From Dicaeum eximium (taxonomy: Eukaryota > Chordata > Aves > Passeriformes > Dicaeidae): 64,000 bases of DNA. How positions within the stretch are numbered: position 1 is the first letter of the stretch; every line of letters begins with the position of its first letter. Location of the stretch: the NCBI GenBank assembly GCA_013396995.1, contig VWZP01008314.1:161408-225407 (forward strand), read 5' to 3'. The notes beneath the pieces are model-generated. The model was given only the letters and a program-made list of their open reading frames with translations. It made no database searches and had not been told where the DNA came from. Positions 13,259 to 25,595 of this stretch are shown one piece after another. A program made the position numbers and the translations under genes.

Positions 13259-16200
13259 GCATAAATAGGTGCACGGATTTTTAAAAAGAGAACCTGTCAC
13301 TCACAGTTTATATCATAAGAATCCTTTTTAATTCCCTAGAGTTAGATTTAGTTGTACTTTACCTCTCATTTAAAAAGTGAAAATTCTGTCAATCTCACTA
13401 AAGTTGTATCTACTTATAACAGTGATACTAGCTCAAGGGAAAAAATTCTCAAAAAATCCCCTCCAAAATAAAACCCCTGCTCAATAAAAGCCCCTTGTGA
13501 CAATTTGTGTTTTTCAGGGGTGTAATTTTTATTTGATGATTCAACCTAAACAAAGCATTGTAAGGAAGCATTGATGTATCTAAAATTGCAGAGATATAGA
13601 GGGTCTTACTAGTGCCTTATCATTGGAGTTTTAAAAGGTTTTGTCTTGTAACGTATCACTTTAATGTCGGAAGACCTAGTATTTAAAATTATTTTAGATG
13701 ATTTTATTTTATGATTTTAGTCCAGTGGGTAAGTCCAAAGGTCAGAGTGCTCAGAATGCCTGGGTTTCAATGTCATCTCTGCATCTCTTTAGAGCATTAA
13801 TTTCTGCTCATTTCATAGTGTTGCTGCCCTGCTTAGTTATAAAATCTCTGGTGTGAAGATTGTCTCCTAGTAGGCCTAATTTTCTTTAAAGTTATAAAAT
13901 TATATAGCAAAATCAGGTTTTTGGCCAGGATATCAATGGTCCAATTCAAATGGATGTTGTGTGAGTGCTAGTTAAAATGAGATTTTAGGAGAATCATGTG
14001 TGCAGTGGGACTGTGGCCTCATTAATTTTGCATGTTTGCATAAAAGACATAATCATGCAGGTGTTCTTTTGATGCAGCCTGTCTCCTGTAAAATTTTCTA
14101 AATTCCACTAAGGGTTCATTCACTGAATCAAACAATGCTTTTGTTCTCAAACATATCTTTGAAAGTGCCATGGAAGAATGTTTTTGTCATAATTTGCTTT
14201 GTGAACAAGACTATGTATCTTGAAACAAGTTTATCTACAGCAGAGGTGATTTTACTAGATTTATGACTATGTTTTCTCTTATTCTTTAATTAAAATCAAC
14301 ATCTCTTCCCCCTGAAATGCTTTGGTTTCAGGCAGCCTTCTAAGCTCCAATACCTGGGCAAGGCACATATTTCTGTGAGCTGAGGGAAACTGACAAAATA
14401 CATGTAAAACAGTATCTCAGATTGGTTTTTTAAGGCAAGGACCTCTCACACTAAACAATGCCTTCCATTTTAAAACTCAGAGTTGGGAAGAGAATATGTG
14501 TAACAAGGAAGTAATATGACCTAGATAAAGGTGCACTGCAAGTGTTTTTTGTGTTATTTTTGTAATGTAGAAATTATACTACAGAAAAATAACAAAAACA
14601 ATCAAAAAGAACATCTGTCATGTACAAAATGTGAATTATTTTGTGTAGTAGATAATTCATGTGCATAATACAAGTGAGGCTTATCCTAATGCTGTGCCAT
14701 CTGGAATCCAGCCATTTCTATCAGAATGTTTATTTCCACGTGCTTTTAGTTCTGCTTCACTTTGTGCCCTCCTTCCTGAAAGAAATGAATTAAAATTACA
14801 GTCTGTAAACCTCAGAAAGCTGAAAATCCGTCATGTCTTGCAATATTTGATTGCTGTCCAAATCTAGGCTGTAACCTGGGTTAAAGTGCCCTGGGGAATG
14901 TTTGCTGGGATATGGGTGTGTGGTTGCTGAGAAAAAGCAGCAGGGACAATATTAAAAGTTGCAACTTATTGTGACTTCAGGTTGGTACTTTACGAAGTAT
15001 CAGCCTGCACGTGTGCTTAGAGATTTCTACAAGCTTTGAGTTTTCTGGTGCAGAAATTCAGTTTGGCTGGTAACAGTCATTATGGTCTGTTCTTATTTCC
15101 TTGTAGAAATGAGTACTCACATAAAACCCAAGGCCTTAATGGCATGTTTTTGAAGTGGAAAGGAGGAGGATGTATCTTTAGTGATGAAAGTATCTTTACG
15201 CTAAGTTCAACTCTGTCAAATTCAGTTTACCACACTGCACTTCTTCTGCACATTATTATGACACTGGATGTACAATAAATATAAATCAAATTTAAATGTA
15301 TAACCTTGTGTGAGGAGAGGTAGGAATGTCTGAATTCTGATTAAAAGGCCCAGCTGGAAGACTTCTGATCCGTCTGAGAGTTGAAATCACAAACTATTAG
15401 TGTTAATTCATGCTACTGATATAAATTCTCTCCAGAATTTACAACAAAGGAGAGCCATGCATTGCTTGGCCTTCCTTCTTAACTTTTTATCTATTCTTTC
15501 TGAAACCTACTCATTCCTTCTTTGAGAAAAATGCTAGTCGTGTGGTAAGAATATAGTTGGATCTCACCTCATAATAATGTAGAATTACCTGTATTACTTT
15601 TACTGGCCAGATAATAGTTAAGCAAAAGTTTTTGTTTTCCAGAAATTTTCAAGCAATGACCACTTTTAATATGTGATGCCTTGGTATTTTATATCTAGCT
15701 TTTATTCTGTTGTCTGGCAATAAAAATAGAGAAGAGGAACAAAATAATTTAAAAATGTGTTTTCAATTAAAATCAAAGTCATAATTCAGGCTATAAGTCA
15801 TCTGGACTTGTTCATCTTTGTTCTGCTTTTCTTTTTAGACATGTCATGTTTCTGAGAAATGAACAAGTTCATTTACTTTGAGTTTAATTGCTCTGCAAAT
15901 GAGCAAAAATCCAACTTCAGAACTCACCTTATAAGGGTTATAAAAGTATTTTCAATTTTTTTCTTAAGTTACAGAACATTACATTTTCACTTCATACTCT
16001 TATTTTTTAGTTCAATGACTCTTAGCCCTTTCCCTCTGGACAGGATGCCAACCAGCAAAATGCCAGTTCTTTTTTATCCTTAGTGTACTGCCTTTTGTGT
16101 TGAAAATTAACATGGTTGAACTCTACCCTCATCTGCAGCTTCTTAGTAACTGCTTCCTGGCTAGACTGGTAGATGTGTTCATCAATTCATAAAACTCAAG

Positions 16201-17320
16201 TGCTGGGTAAAAAGAGGTCACTTTTCCATTTTGCACTGTTTCCTAACTCCTCCAAGTTTCTCCACAAATAACATTATTATTTTCAGTCTCTGGTGGCACA
16301 GACTGGCTTTAGACAGTCCATTCAACTGTGTATCTCTTCCAGTTGTGGCCAAATCACCTCATGTGTGATGTTTCATCAATAATATGCACTTTGAATTGTA
16401 AACCTTGCTTTTAAATTCCATACAAGTCTCCATGTAATTTCTCCACAGCACTGTTGTCTAGTCTGTCTGTCTCTGAGTGAAGAAGAGGCCTCAGCTGATT
16501 CCACAACATGCTCCATCTGCTCTCATGGAGAAAGCAAATTACTTCAGACTTGAAGCTCAGCTGTGGCCCAGCTGTCAGCTTCTCCTGCTTGTGGTGTCCC
16601 TGCACAGGAGGATCCTGACAGATCCATCAGAGCTTGCAGTGATCTCTGTTGCTGTCCCACGAATACCAAAATCCATGTGCACCACGGCCATGTTTAGTAA
16701 GCCTTTAGAAGGTCAAGCACAAAACCAACAGCAATTTGATTTCCAGTGTTCCACTGCCCCAGCCATCTGAGTAATTAAGCTTTCTGTTGCCATCACTAAT
16801 TTAATACTGCCAAAATTCACTTATACAGCCTCGGTACCCAGTGGTTTTCCTCACAGGAGTGACCAAATAGATGAGTACAATCCCAGCAGAGTAGAACTCC
16901 TACACCTGGAACACGTAGCTGGGATAAATGCAATCTTTGAAAATTACTGAAGTTCTGTTATGGCTCTGTGATTTCTCCTGTCCTAGACAAATACTTGAAG
17001 GAAAATTGCAGTTCTATTCATGGTTATAGCTGATATTGAGTCCTGACTTGCTGCTTATGTCAAGCTTCCTTCTGTCAATGTTAAAATAATTTTTATTAAA
17101 ATTATGATTCCACCACTTTGGGATTAATTGCAATTATTTCAGTAGCATGAGGTTCAGCTCTGAACTGCTAAATGAATTATTTTGCTAACTCTTTGCTTAA
17201 TTTCATCTATTTATGTTGCAATCAAGTGATAATGCTTTACACTTCAGCATTAATAACCTTCCATTAACTTACAGCTTCAAGCTATATTCTTATTGCTAGG
17301 GCTAATTATTTGCCCTTTAA

Positions 17321-17365
17321 ATTTTTTTTTTTTTTTATTTATTTTTTTTTTTTTTAAATTTTATT
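17321..17365. repeat. T-rich low-complexity tract
   Basis: Two long T runs are separated by ATTTA and followed by AAATTTTATT. No LINE or SINE body is seen directly next to it in either orientation, so it is a simple low-complexity tract and not a recognisable retrotransposon tail. Confidence 0.85.
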
Positions 17366-18429
17366 CTTCTGGTATAAGGACTGGAAACTGAACAAGTAAA
17401 TGAAGTGGTGGTAAATGAAAAATGACATAAAGGAGATTCTTTACAGAAAATATGACCAAACAGTGAAATCTCTATACTTAACCCCCCTTCTGATTTTGGC
17501 AAAGCAGCAGGAAGTCTGGCAACCTGTTTTACTAACAGTGCCTCTCCTCTGAACTCCTCTCCTTCTTCCCTTCTGGTTTCCACTCCCCTAAAGAACAGGT
17601 CCTAAAAGGCAGCGTGTGATGCTGCAATCTTTACTTGGCTCTTGGGTAGTAGTTTGTTGCAAGTGAGGGCACTCAGCTGGTGAGAAGACAGACTTTCTTG
17701 GCTGAGGTCCTGGCAAGGATAAAGACACGGAGGGGACACTCAACAGAAAAGTGTACTGCTGTGCTGTATGAATATGTCATCTTAGGGGTAGGCTCTGCAC
17801 TCCAACCAACCTCTCCTTACATTTTCCCCCTTTTTTATAGGTGCTCAGCTGTGTTCAGTATAACTTTTCATTTCTGCCTGCCTTGGACACCTGTATTCAG
17901 TCACTGGTAGATTCACTTCTCTCAGCTAGAGAAAATAAACTCATGAACTTTTACACAAGCCCATTCCATAGACACGTGTTTCTGGCCAATCTCTGTGAAA
18001 GAATATGAAGTTCTGTGTCCTTTATATGTATTAACTAATTGCTCTCCTTTTCTATCTGTTGCTTTTGAAAATATGTTACTTAGAGGATGAAACCAGCTAA
18101 AATGCTTTCTGTATAACTTTTTTTTTACTGGGATGGAAACTTGGAGTATTTAAAAATAAATCTTTTTAGACTCCAAGCTCTGTAAAGATGAATATGATTC
18201 ATAAACCATTCCTGGCTTCCCTTCAGAGGAGCCTGGGCATCTGAGAATGGTCTGAGCTCAGGCTACACAATTTACCATGGTAAGTACCTAGCTGTGTCTG
18301 CAAAGCAGCAGTGGGGCTTTGAGAGGGTTAGATCAGTGCAGGAGGGCTTGTGGGGCTTGTGTTACTCTTTTCTTGCTGCTTTTGGGTGTAAAACCCAGAG
18401 ACCTCTAATAAATGTATAATGCTGTGCAG

Positions 18430-18454
18430 ATAATTTTGGTGCTACCAAAATTAT
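18430..18454. repeat. Perfect 11-bp hairpin with 3-nt loop
   Basis: ataattttggt (18430-18440) and accaaaattat (18444-18454) are exact reverse complements around gct. The stem does not extend beyond the arms except for a possible G-T pair, so it is too short for a microRNA precursor. Confidence 0.85.
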
Positions 18455-19189
18455 TGTACTAATAACTCTCAAACTTTAGGAGGAAATATTTTTCCTATAG
18501 TACTGCTGCTTAGCTGCTATTTTTTAAGGCCCTTAAGCATAATTTTCCCCATTCTCAAATATACACACAGGCTTCTAAACCTTCCCATCCTGAACAAGGC
18601 CTTTCCTTCTCTTTCCTTCTTTTCATGAAAATATTCAACAATGATTAAAATGTTCATAATACGAGCTAAGCAATTTTGCTCATAACTTTCTCTTAGAAAA
18701 GGAAGCTGTGTATATCAACGATATTAACTGCTGACTCATTTAATATAGAAGTAAACTAAACCATTGATTGGAAATTACTGCTTTGTGGAAGTGGTTTTTA
18801 CAGTCATGTAAATAAAACAGCATTGCTCTGAGAGTTGTTAATAAAAAGCTATAATGTTTTTATGTGTTGTTTTTATGTACAGTTATGCTCATCTTTCTGA
18901 GTATTGGACTTTTGAGCTAGACTTCTGCCCCTTGATATTTTGTTCTTTTCCAATTTCTGGACTTTTAACACTCAGTTTGGAAGTTCTGTATTGTTTATGG
19001 GAAATAGGCAGTTTAATTTCTCGCCATTTGAGATTCTCATTTATTACTGCTCTGTTTGTTGCATTAAGCTGAATCTTGAAAACAAAATCGAGCAGTAGAA
19101 AGCTAAAGGTTTTTAATGGTTTGGATTAAAATTACATTAATATAAGTAAATATAATGAAATGATAGAGTTTTCAATTCTTGATGAAGTA

Positions 19190-19441
19190 AGGAAGGTCAT
19201 CTACCTTGGATTTCAGGAGTGTGTACTTTGTCCTGTTCAGGATACTGGTGCAGACAGTCCCCTCAGAAACAGTCTGTGATAACAAAGGGGTCCAGAAAGG
19301 CTGAACATCTGGAAGGAAATCTTACAGACACAGGAACAGGCTGTTCCCATGTGCCAAAAGAAGTGACACTGGGGAAGAAGACTGGCCTGGCTAAGCAGGG
19401 AGCTTTCACACGAACTCAGGAACAAAAAGAGTTTTTGACCT
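19190..19441 (+). mobile_element. CR1 LINE ORF2 fragment, left half, plus strand (interrupted by an LTR)
   Basis: The stretch follows the part of CR1 ORF2 between the endonuclease and reverse-transcriptase regions. Landmarks are the phrases around 19211-19250 (gatttcagga, ctgttcaggatactggtgca), 19285-19320 (ggggtccagaaaggctg) and 19375-19400 (gaagaagactggcctggcta). An 81-codon frame (19219-19464) is a remnant of that ORF2 and runs on into the LTR. The same ORF2 sequence resumes at 19833, so one CR1 copy was split by the LTR. It is truncated at both ends and not functional. Confidence 0.88.
19437..19441 (+). repeat. Left target-site duplication of the nested LTR
   Basis: gacct lies immediately before the TG start of the LTR, and gaact immediately follows its CA end at 19833-19837. 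A 5-bp duplication is usual for ERVL-type integration. Removing the LTR and one copy restores continuity of the CR1 text. One mismatch has accumulated. Confidence 0.7.
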
Positions 19442-19832
19442 TGTCCTGGTTCTGGCCAGGATAAGGTTAACTTTTGCAGCAGCTGGGAGGGACAAGGCCA
19501 TGTCCCAGGACAGCCATGTGCAGGGGGTCATGTCTTTCTTCTGGTTTGCTGGCATGTGCAGTTGGGTGGCCCCAGTTTCCACATAAAGAGCACACTCATG
19601 TGAATTGTTTGCCTGTCTCATACACTTTGGTTTTAGTATTGTTGTCACTCTTCTTATTTCATTGCCGTTTCCAGTAAACTCTTATTTCAGCCTGTGATCT
19701 TTACCTTTTTGTGCCCCCAGTTCTTGTTTCCATCCCACCACAAGGGGAGGGGAAGAGTGAGCCAGCGGCCAGTGGTCTGGGGTGTTTTCATGGGAATACT
19801 AAATTGGGGAGTACCATTCCTAAACCATGGCA
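19442..19832 (+). mobile_element. Solo LTR, avian ERVL-like, nested in CR1
   Basis: A 391-bp element begins TGTCCTGGTT and ends CCATGGCA, so it has the TG...CA ends of an LTR. It contains a TATA-like cataaag at 19582-19588 and an agtaaa polyadenylation-type signal at 19673-19678, giving the order U3, R, U5 on the plus strand. No gag, pol or second LTR lies next to it: both flanks are CR1. It is therefore a solo LTR left by recombination between the two LTRs of a provirus. The 5-bp duplication favours ERVL-type integration. The exact family needs a repeat library. Confidence 0.85.
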
Positions 19833-19837
19833 GAACT
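19833..19837 (+). repeat. Right target-site duplication of the nested LTR
   Basis: gaact follows the LTR end and pairs with gacct at 19437-19441, with one mismatch. CR1 ORF2 text resumes at once (ttggaagaagg). Confidence 0.7.
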
Positions 19838-20245
19838 TTGGAAGAAGGGAGGGCAACTCAGGAACAAGTACAAGGATGTTGTTAGGTCATGGAAAGAGAA
19901 CTCAATCTGTCCACTGATATGAAAGATAATAAAAAATGCTTTTATAAATAGACCAACAACAAAAGGTGAACCAAGGAAAATCTCCATCCTTTGTTGGATG
20001 CAGAAGAGAACATTATAACCAAGAAAGAGGGAAAGGCTGAAGTACTTAATGCTTTCTTTGTCTCAATCTTCAACACTAGGAGGGCAGCCAGTCCTCCTAG
20101 TTGGTAGGCAGGGACTGGGGGCAGACAAGACCCCCTGTAATCCAGGAGGAGGTAGGCAGTGACCTGCTGGGCCTTTTACACACTTAAAAGTCTCTGGGAG
20201 TGAATGGGGCTCATCCAAAGGAAGATGGAGACACTGTCACCATTC
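19833..20245 (+). mobile_element. CR1 LINE ORF2 fragment, right half, plus strand
   Basis: This continues the CR1 ORF2 from before the LTR. Landmarks are acaaggatgttgttaggtca (about 19870-19889), a cttttataaatag/caacaacaaaagg stretch near 19940-19966, atcctttgttggatgc near 19985-20000, gctgaagtacttaatgc near 20036-20052, and the region approaching the reverse-transcriptase core near 20150-20225. Similarity fades by about 20245. The reading frame is broken. Together with 19190-19441 it covers roughly 660 bp of one CR1 copy that lacks both its 5' part and its 3' end. Confidence 0.9.
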
Positions 20246-20689
20246 TCTTCCCCTGAAAGCCTTGATATGAAATAGTCCTCTCTTTTAACTTGGGTATATG
20301 AGTTCATTGAGAGGACAGAAATAAGGAAGAAAAGTTACCATCACAGCAGCAAATTTAAAATGGCATACGTGAATGAATTTCTGAGAATTAACAACATTAA
20401 ATACATTAGGGTTTTTTTGTTGTCCTTACTGTTATGAAAAGACAAGTAACCACTGAAGGGGAGTTTGTCGAGTTTCCTCAGTAAGAAATACTATATATTG
20501 TAGCTTAGATTTGGCATTCCCCTGAAAATTTTCACTCACAGCAATTGTACTGAATATAGGATAAAGTGCCTTTTACTCTTTTTTTTGAACCTTACATTTA
20601 CTGAATCCCCAGGAAAGCCTATGTGGTATTCTCATGCTCCTTCAAACAGGTATATCACAGTTCTATGTTAAGTCAATTAAGAAAGCATT

Positions 20690-21075
20690 TGGAATTTTAC
20701 TCAGGCACACATCTCTGTAAATCAATTTGAATCAGTTCATATTATTTCCTGCTGATCCTGGGCAAGGCCTTTCTGGCCCAAATGTGATAAAGAATGAAGT
20801 AATATTCCTTTAGCTGGAAAGAAGATTTTATGAAGGCAAATTTTCATCACTTAGAAGGTCTACAAATTAAATCAAATAGCAATGTAATTTATGGTTTAAT
20901 TAGCAAGTAGGTAAAGTGTGCTAATGGATTAAAATAACAGCTTTTCGTATTGACATATACGGAACAGTTAGTAACTCGCTCCTCTATTTCCTGTAAGAAT
21001 CACATTAAAAAAACATATAGAGTTTGATAATTAATTTGCTGAGCGCTAAAATGTACTTTAAAATGTTAAATTTAT
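20690..21075. promoter_or_regulatory. Candidate conserved non-coding element (low confidence)
   Basis: The segment has no simple repeats or transposon signature and carries several homeodomain-type cores: tttaattagcaag near 20896, gctaatggatta near 20920 and gataattaatttg near 21026. It also has a few CpGs, which are unusual in the surrounding DNA. This mix is typical of vertebrate developmental enhancers, but AT-rich DNA yields TAAT by chance. Conservation has not been measured. Confidence 0.25.
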
Positions 21076-24000
21076 AAAATTCATATACGTGTTGTATAGA
21101 TTTTGTATCAGTTAAGAACATTAACAGTGAAATAGGATACTATTAGATGTAATATGATAAGTAGGAAACTTTTCTGGTGTTAAGAAGTCATTAGAGTGAA
21201 GCAGTGGCTTTTTAATTGGTCTATTAGGTTAGATACATACTGAGAATGAGCATGGTCCAGAAACCTGAGAGGTATCAGGAATGGTTTGATTTGAATATTA
21301 TAGGGAATCTGAAAGTCATTCGTAACCTTATCTTTAGATTATTGTACTTTATGGTTTAAGTTTTCTAGTTTTTAAATAACGTTAAGGAAGTAATAGTTAT
21401 GTTTGGGAGAATGTACTAAATTTTCTGTAAAATCTGGATCAACATGTAACACAGCATTCTGCTCTGGACTTAATTTTTTTGACTTTTCTTACCCTCTTGA
21501 GTTCAGCTACATATGAAAAATAAGAAAAACAAATCATTTTCACCAATATCAGTTTAGTAACTAGTCACAAAAATGGGTGTGTAAGAAAAAGAAGTGGGAA
21601 TGAGTGACAGAAGCAGGAGGTGCCATGTGCTGGTTTGAAAAGCTCATGAGCCTAAGGCCTGAGCTGCAAGACTGCGGTTCAAGATAAAATTTGTTCTGTT
21701 TTACTTACATTTTGGCACAACAACCACTGTGAAGATCTGTGAAGATCTTTTTGAAGACTAGAGCAAAAATTTCTATGGAGAATTGATATTAGGAAGCCAT
21801 CTCATAAATTGTAAACTATCTTTTACTGCGTTAAAAGAATTATAATCACATAAGGAGAGGGAATGTCATCATGTGATGAATATGCAGAATTTTTTCTTTT
21901 CTAATGGCTATTAATGCATTAGTGGCCACCATTAAATAAAAAAGCTAAAGAGCTCACAAAGCAGGTTTTTTCAACGTTTTCATAAATGAAAAATTATCTT
22001 TCAAAGTATTTTGTGCTGTGTCTGCACATCAGTTTGTTTTTAATTTTAGGATGGGTTGGACGAAAAGATCTGTAAAGTGTTGGATGTTGTGCCCTTATGC
22101 CTGTCTATCAATTGTGCCTTTTCAACAAGGAGACGCTTATTGCCTTTAAGCTTTACCAGCTATCTTTATTTCCTCAGGGCTTTCTATATAGCATTTTCAG
22201 AAATGTCTCCTGTCAATGATAAATTATTGTATACTATCTGGATACACTCACTGTAGTTGAATTCAGCTCCTAATTTTAACACAGAAATAACAAATTCCTT
22301 CTGGAACATGTCTATAAAGAAAATACAATTTCTGCCCTCTCCTCCCCATCAGTTTGTGATAATTTTCAATGTTTATTTTGAATTGAAAATGGTACAGAAG
22401 CTGTCTTCTCAGCTGTGTTTCTAATGACACCGCAAGCTATTCGAAAACAAAGAAGTGTTTTCAAGTGTCTGTTGGGGAAAAAAGCCATTGATATCAACTT
22501 AAAGAATAATTGAGGGACCACCTTGATTATTGAGGTTGGAGGAAAGAATCTGATACTCATTCAAGGGTAAATTCTTCTTGTAAAAAGGCATCTCAGTAAG
22601 TGGGAAAGATTTTAGCAAGGGCCATGCAGTTTGGTGTAAGATTATTATGAATATCTTAGAGGATCAATATGACACCTCTCTCAGCTACAAATGTGGACTG
22701 TGGTAGGAGCTGGGAGTTACAAAACAGTGCATGAAGAGAGATGAAATCTCAAGAAGAATCATTAAACAAGGTTAAACAAATGACTGATAGGTAGCTAGTC
22801 AATGGGATGGTTTCTGTCTGATATCTTCAATTATCTCTGATATTATTGGAGCATTTTAAAAAGCAGCTCCAATTTAAGCACATATTTAAATAACTTTCTT
22901 GGGACTTTGTATTTTTCTTTTGAGATATGGTTAAGTCATGATCTGCCTTATACTGGAATAAGAAATTAAAAATAAATTTAAAAAAAATAGCAAGTAGAGA
23001 ATCAAGTTTAACAACAGCAAGAGTTATTTGGCAGATACCTTGTAGAAATGGTCTCAGTTTTTTTTTCAGTAAAAGTTACAGTTCAGCTAGGCACCTTTTA
23101 AAAATTGTGGCTTGACCCATATTTATTAATCTACATTTTGTCATATACTGTGGGTAAAATTCACCATTTAAATCAGAAGGTTCACGTGAGTTCTTCCAGG
23201 GATGGAAATATACAAGTTAGCAAGATAGAATAAAGCAGAAGCTCAGTGGGATGCTGCTTTGGACAACACATATTAAAATATTTTTATAAAGGAAATTAAA
23301 CTTTCTGTTAAGAAATAATTAAAATAATCTTTCTTTTTCGGTGTAAGACAGTAATGATTTGTTTTTAGAATACTTGGTTTTGATCAAAAAATATACACTC
23401 TCTGGAGATAATATTGTAGTCCTGTCAGGTATTAAGACATTTAATGAGATAAACAGCATTCCATAATTTTAATGATACAGTGGGGGTAACATTGTACATG
23501 TATCTCAGTGAAGTTGGGATTCTGTAATTAAACCAGAAGAGGACGAAACCTTCCAAAATTATGTCCAAGGACAGCTGCTTTGTAACTTGGGAAGACTTGG
23601 GACTGTAATGTTACTCCAAAGTTCGAGGGAAGTGGTGTAGGGGAGTGGTGAACATGGGAATGCTCTGAAGCTTCTTCCCCTTCAAATAGAACAACTGTGA
23701 CTTTCCTCTCTGTGAAGAGAGAAGACTCCTGATGGCTTTTAGGAGCTTGTTAAAATTAAGCAATGATCCTAAAGTTCTGCAGATAAATGCAAGTTGAATG
23801 CTGCGATATTGTCCTGAAATACCCTCTGGCAAGTGGCTCCCTGCTTGAGTTCTTGCTTTATTCCAGGGCAGACAGAGCTACATGGGGATGGTGATGTTAC
23901 ATGGACTGGCTTTGTGCCAAAGAATGTCCTTTAATTTATATATGTGGGTAAGGGAAAAAAAGGAATACTCTTCAGGAAATTTCATAGGCAGCTTTGTGGT

Positions 24001-25046
24001 TTGTTTTGGATGTTTTTTTTGAAGGCCAGGTGAAAAAATGTAGAATAGGTTAGGAGAATTTGTGTGTCTCTGACTAAATGGCATTTTATTTATATATATG
24101 GTTCTCACATAGTCAACATTTGCTTTTGTACACACAGACCCTGTTTATTATTTAGTTTGAAGCTCCTGATAATTAAAAAACCCCAACAGAGCTGGCTATT
24201 CTGCTAGATGACTGAAAGTAAGTGCTTTGCAAAAGTCAATATTGAACTCCCCAGATGGATACATGAAAACAAATATTGTTTCCTTAGGGGGTCTCAATTT
24301 TCCAAATAAGAGATCTCTTTCAAAAGAGTGAAGTAACTACCAAAAATGATTGCAATTTATCAGGGTAAACATATAATTACTTTAAAAACGGTAAAATTAT
24401 TTCTTCAACATTTGTAATGTCTAGTGATTTTAGTCACAGAATAAATTAGATTTCTTTTTCCTCAAGGTAAATAACATTAAAATATCAAAATCATTAACTG
24501 GGGAAAAATACCTAGTCTTGATATATTATTTAATACTGTAGTAAAGAAGACATTTCTCCAATGATTAATTTAGTCTATAAATTAAATTTTCTAAAGGATG
24601 TTTTTATGGTTGTTAATTAAAACCTATTAAATTAATATTTTGATAATCTTTTAATATCTTAATTTTCTTTCTTGAGTTTAGACTGTGGGACAAACCTGGC
24701 TCATTTTATGGATATAAAAGCATGTCTCAGTCTTCCAAGACATTACTTGCATTCTTAAGGAACTGTAAAAGTTGTTCAACAAATTTGTAACTATAGTCCT
24801 TTTTATGGAAAGGAAGAAGTCAGGATGGATCAGAGTGGTGTATATTTCTGCTGGCTAATGTTGCATTCTCAGCTTTAGTTTTGGTGCTTCTGTAATCTCA
24901 CATTTAATTCTTACAGCAAGGCAAACACTACCTTGCATCAGAACTCTTCTTTATTCTCACCTCTTGTCACCAATATGTCACCAATGGAAAATTAACCATT
25001 AGATTTCAGAATACATGGAACATCTGTGACAGAACAACTGGATAAC

Positions 25047-25140
25047 ATATATAAACATGTATATTTATATATATAAACATATATAAGATATATAAATATA
25101 TTAAAATATTTAAAACATAATATAACTATATATATATAGT
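25047..25140. repeat. AT-rich low-complexity tract
   Basis: Irregular TATA/ATAT runs with few other bases, ending in a short (TA)n at about 25127-25138. It lies about 115 bp before an assembly gap. Confidence 0.85.
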
Positions 25141-25253
25141 AGGGTATACTGCAATTACAATAGGTCACATTACTTCTGTGTTATTGTACTTCTGTGTTAG
25201 TGGAAAAGTCTGTGAAATAACATGTTTCAGACTTTTGTGTCTTTTACACACAA

Positions 25254-25269
25254 NNNNNNNNNNNNNNNN
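25254..25269. other. Assembly gap (16 N)
   Basis: Sixteen N are present. The 10 bases before the gap (25244-25253) and the 10 bases after it (25270-25279) are both ttacacacaa, so the two contig ends probably overlap and little or no sequence is missing. Confidence 0.95.
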
Positions 25270-25517
25270 TTACACACAAGACTCCTTGTACCTTGCTCTG
25301 CCCACAACTCTGTGGATCAGATCCCAGCTTTAAGGATCAGACTCTGAGTGATAAACTTGTACACAATGCATGTAAAAAATTGAAACTTTGCTTAATGCTG
25401 AGGAAAAAATATAAAAATATGATTATCTGGAAAATGTTGATGTTTTGTGTGTCTGAATTGCAATATTGACATTTACTGATGCATATATTCTACAAGACAG
25501 GCAGAGAAAGTGTTATT

Positions 25518-25595
25518 AGTGAGGTGGAGAGCTTGTGAATGTCCCATTCCTGGAAGTGGTTGAGACCTGGCTGGATGGTCACAGAACTCAGCCTT
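25518..25595 (+). mobile_element. CR1 LINE remnant, plus strand
   Basis: About 80 bases match the CR1 3' UTR: gtgaatgtcccattcctgga, agtggttgagacctggctgg and a following atggt. Neither the preceding ORF2 nor the terminal tail is recognisable. It is short and diverged, so the assignment is likely but less secure than for the longer copies. Confidence 0.68.

Larger units (their letters stand above)
13259..19189. other. Unassigned non-coding DNA
   Basis: About 5.9 kb with no recognised gene or transposon. There is a T-rich low-complexity tract at 17321-17365 and a perfect hairpin at 18430-18454. Frames at 16477-16770 (97 codons), 17335-17583 (minus) and elsewhere show no domain and overlap frames on the other strand. 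Confidence 0.55.
20246..25253. other. Unassigned non-coding DNA, including a possible conserved segment
   Basis: No gene or transposon is recognised in about 5 kb. At 20690-21075 the text is non-repetitive and dense in TAAT/ATTA motifs (described separately). A 10-bp tandem doublet (tgtgaagatc twice) lies near 21730-21750, and AT-rich dinucleotide-like sequence occupies 25047-25140. Confidence 0.5.

Noticed and set aside
16477..16770. 97-codon frame as an exon
   Set aside because: A frame on the opposite strand overlaps it, no domain is recognised and no splice-site arrangement supports it.
17321..17365. T-rich tract as the poly-A tail of a minus-strand retroelement
   Set aside because: No element body was recognised on either side, and avian CR1 does not end in poly-A.
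18430..18454. Hairpin as a microRNA precursor
   Set aside because: The stem is only 11 bp with a 3-nt loop and does not extend; microRNA precursors need a much longer stem.
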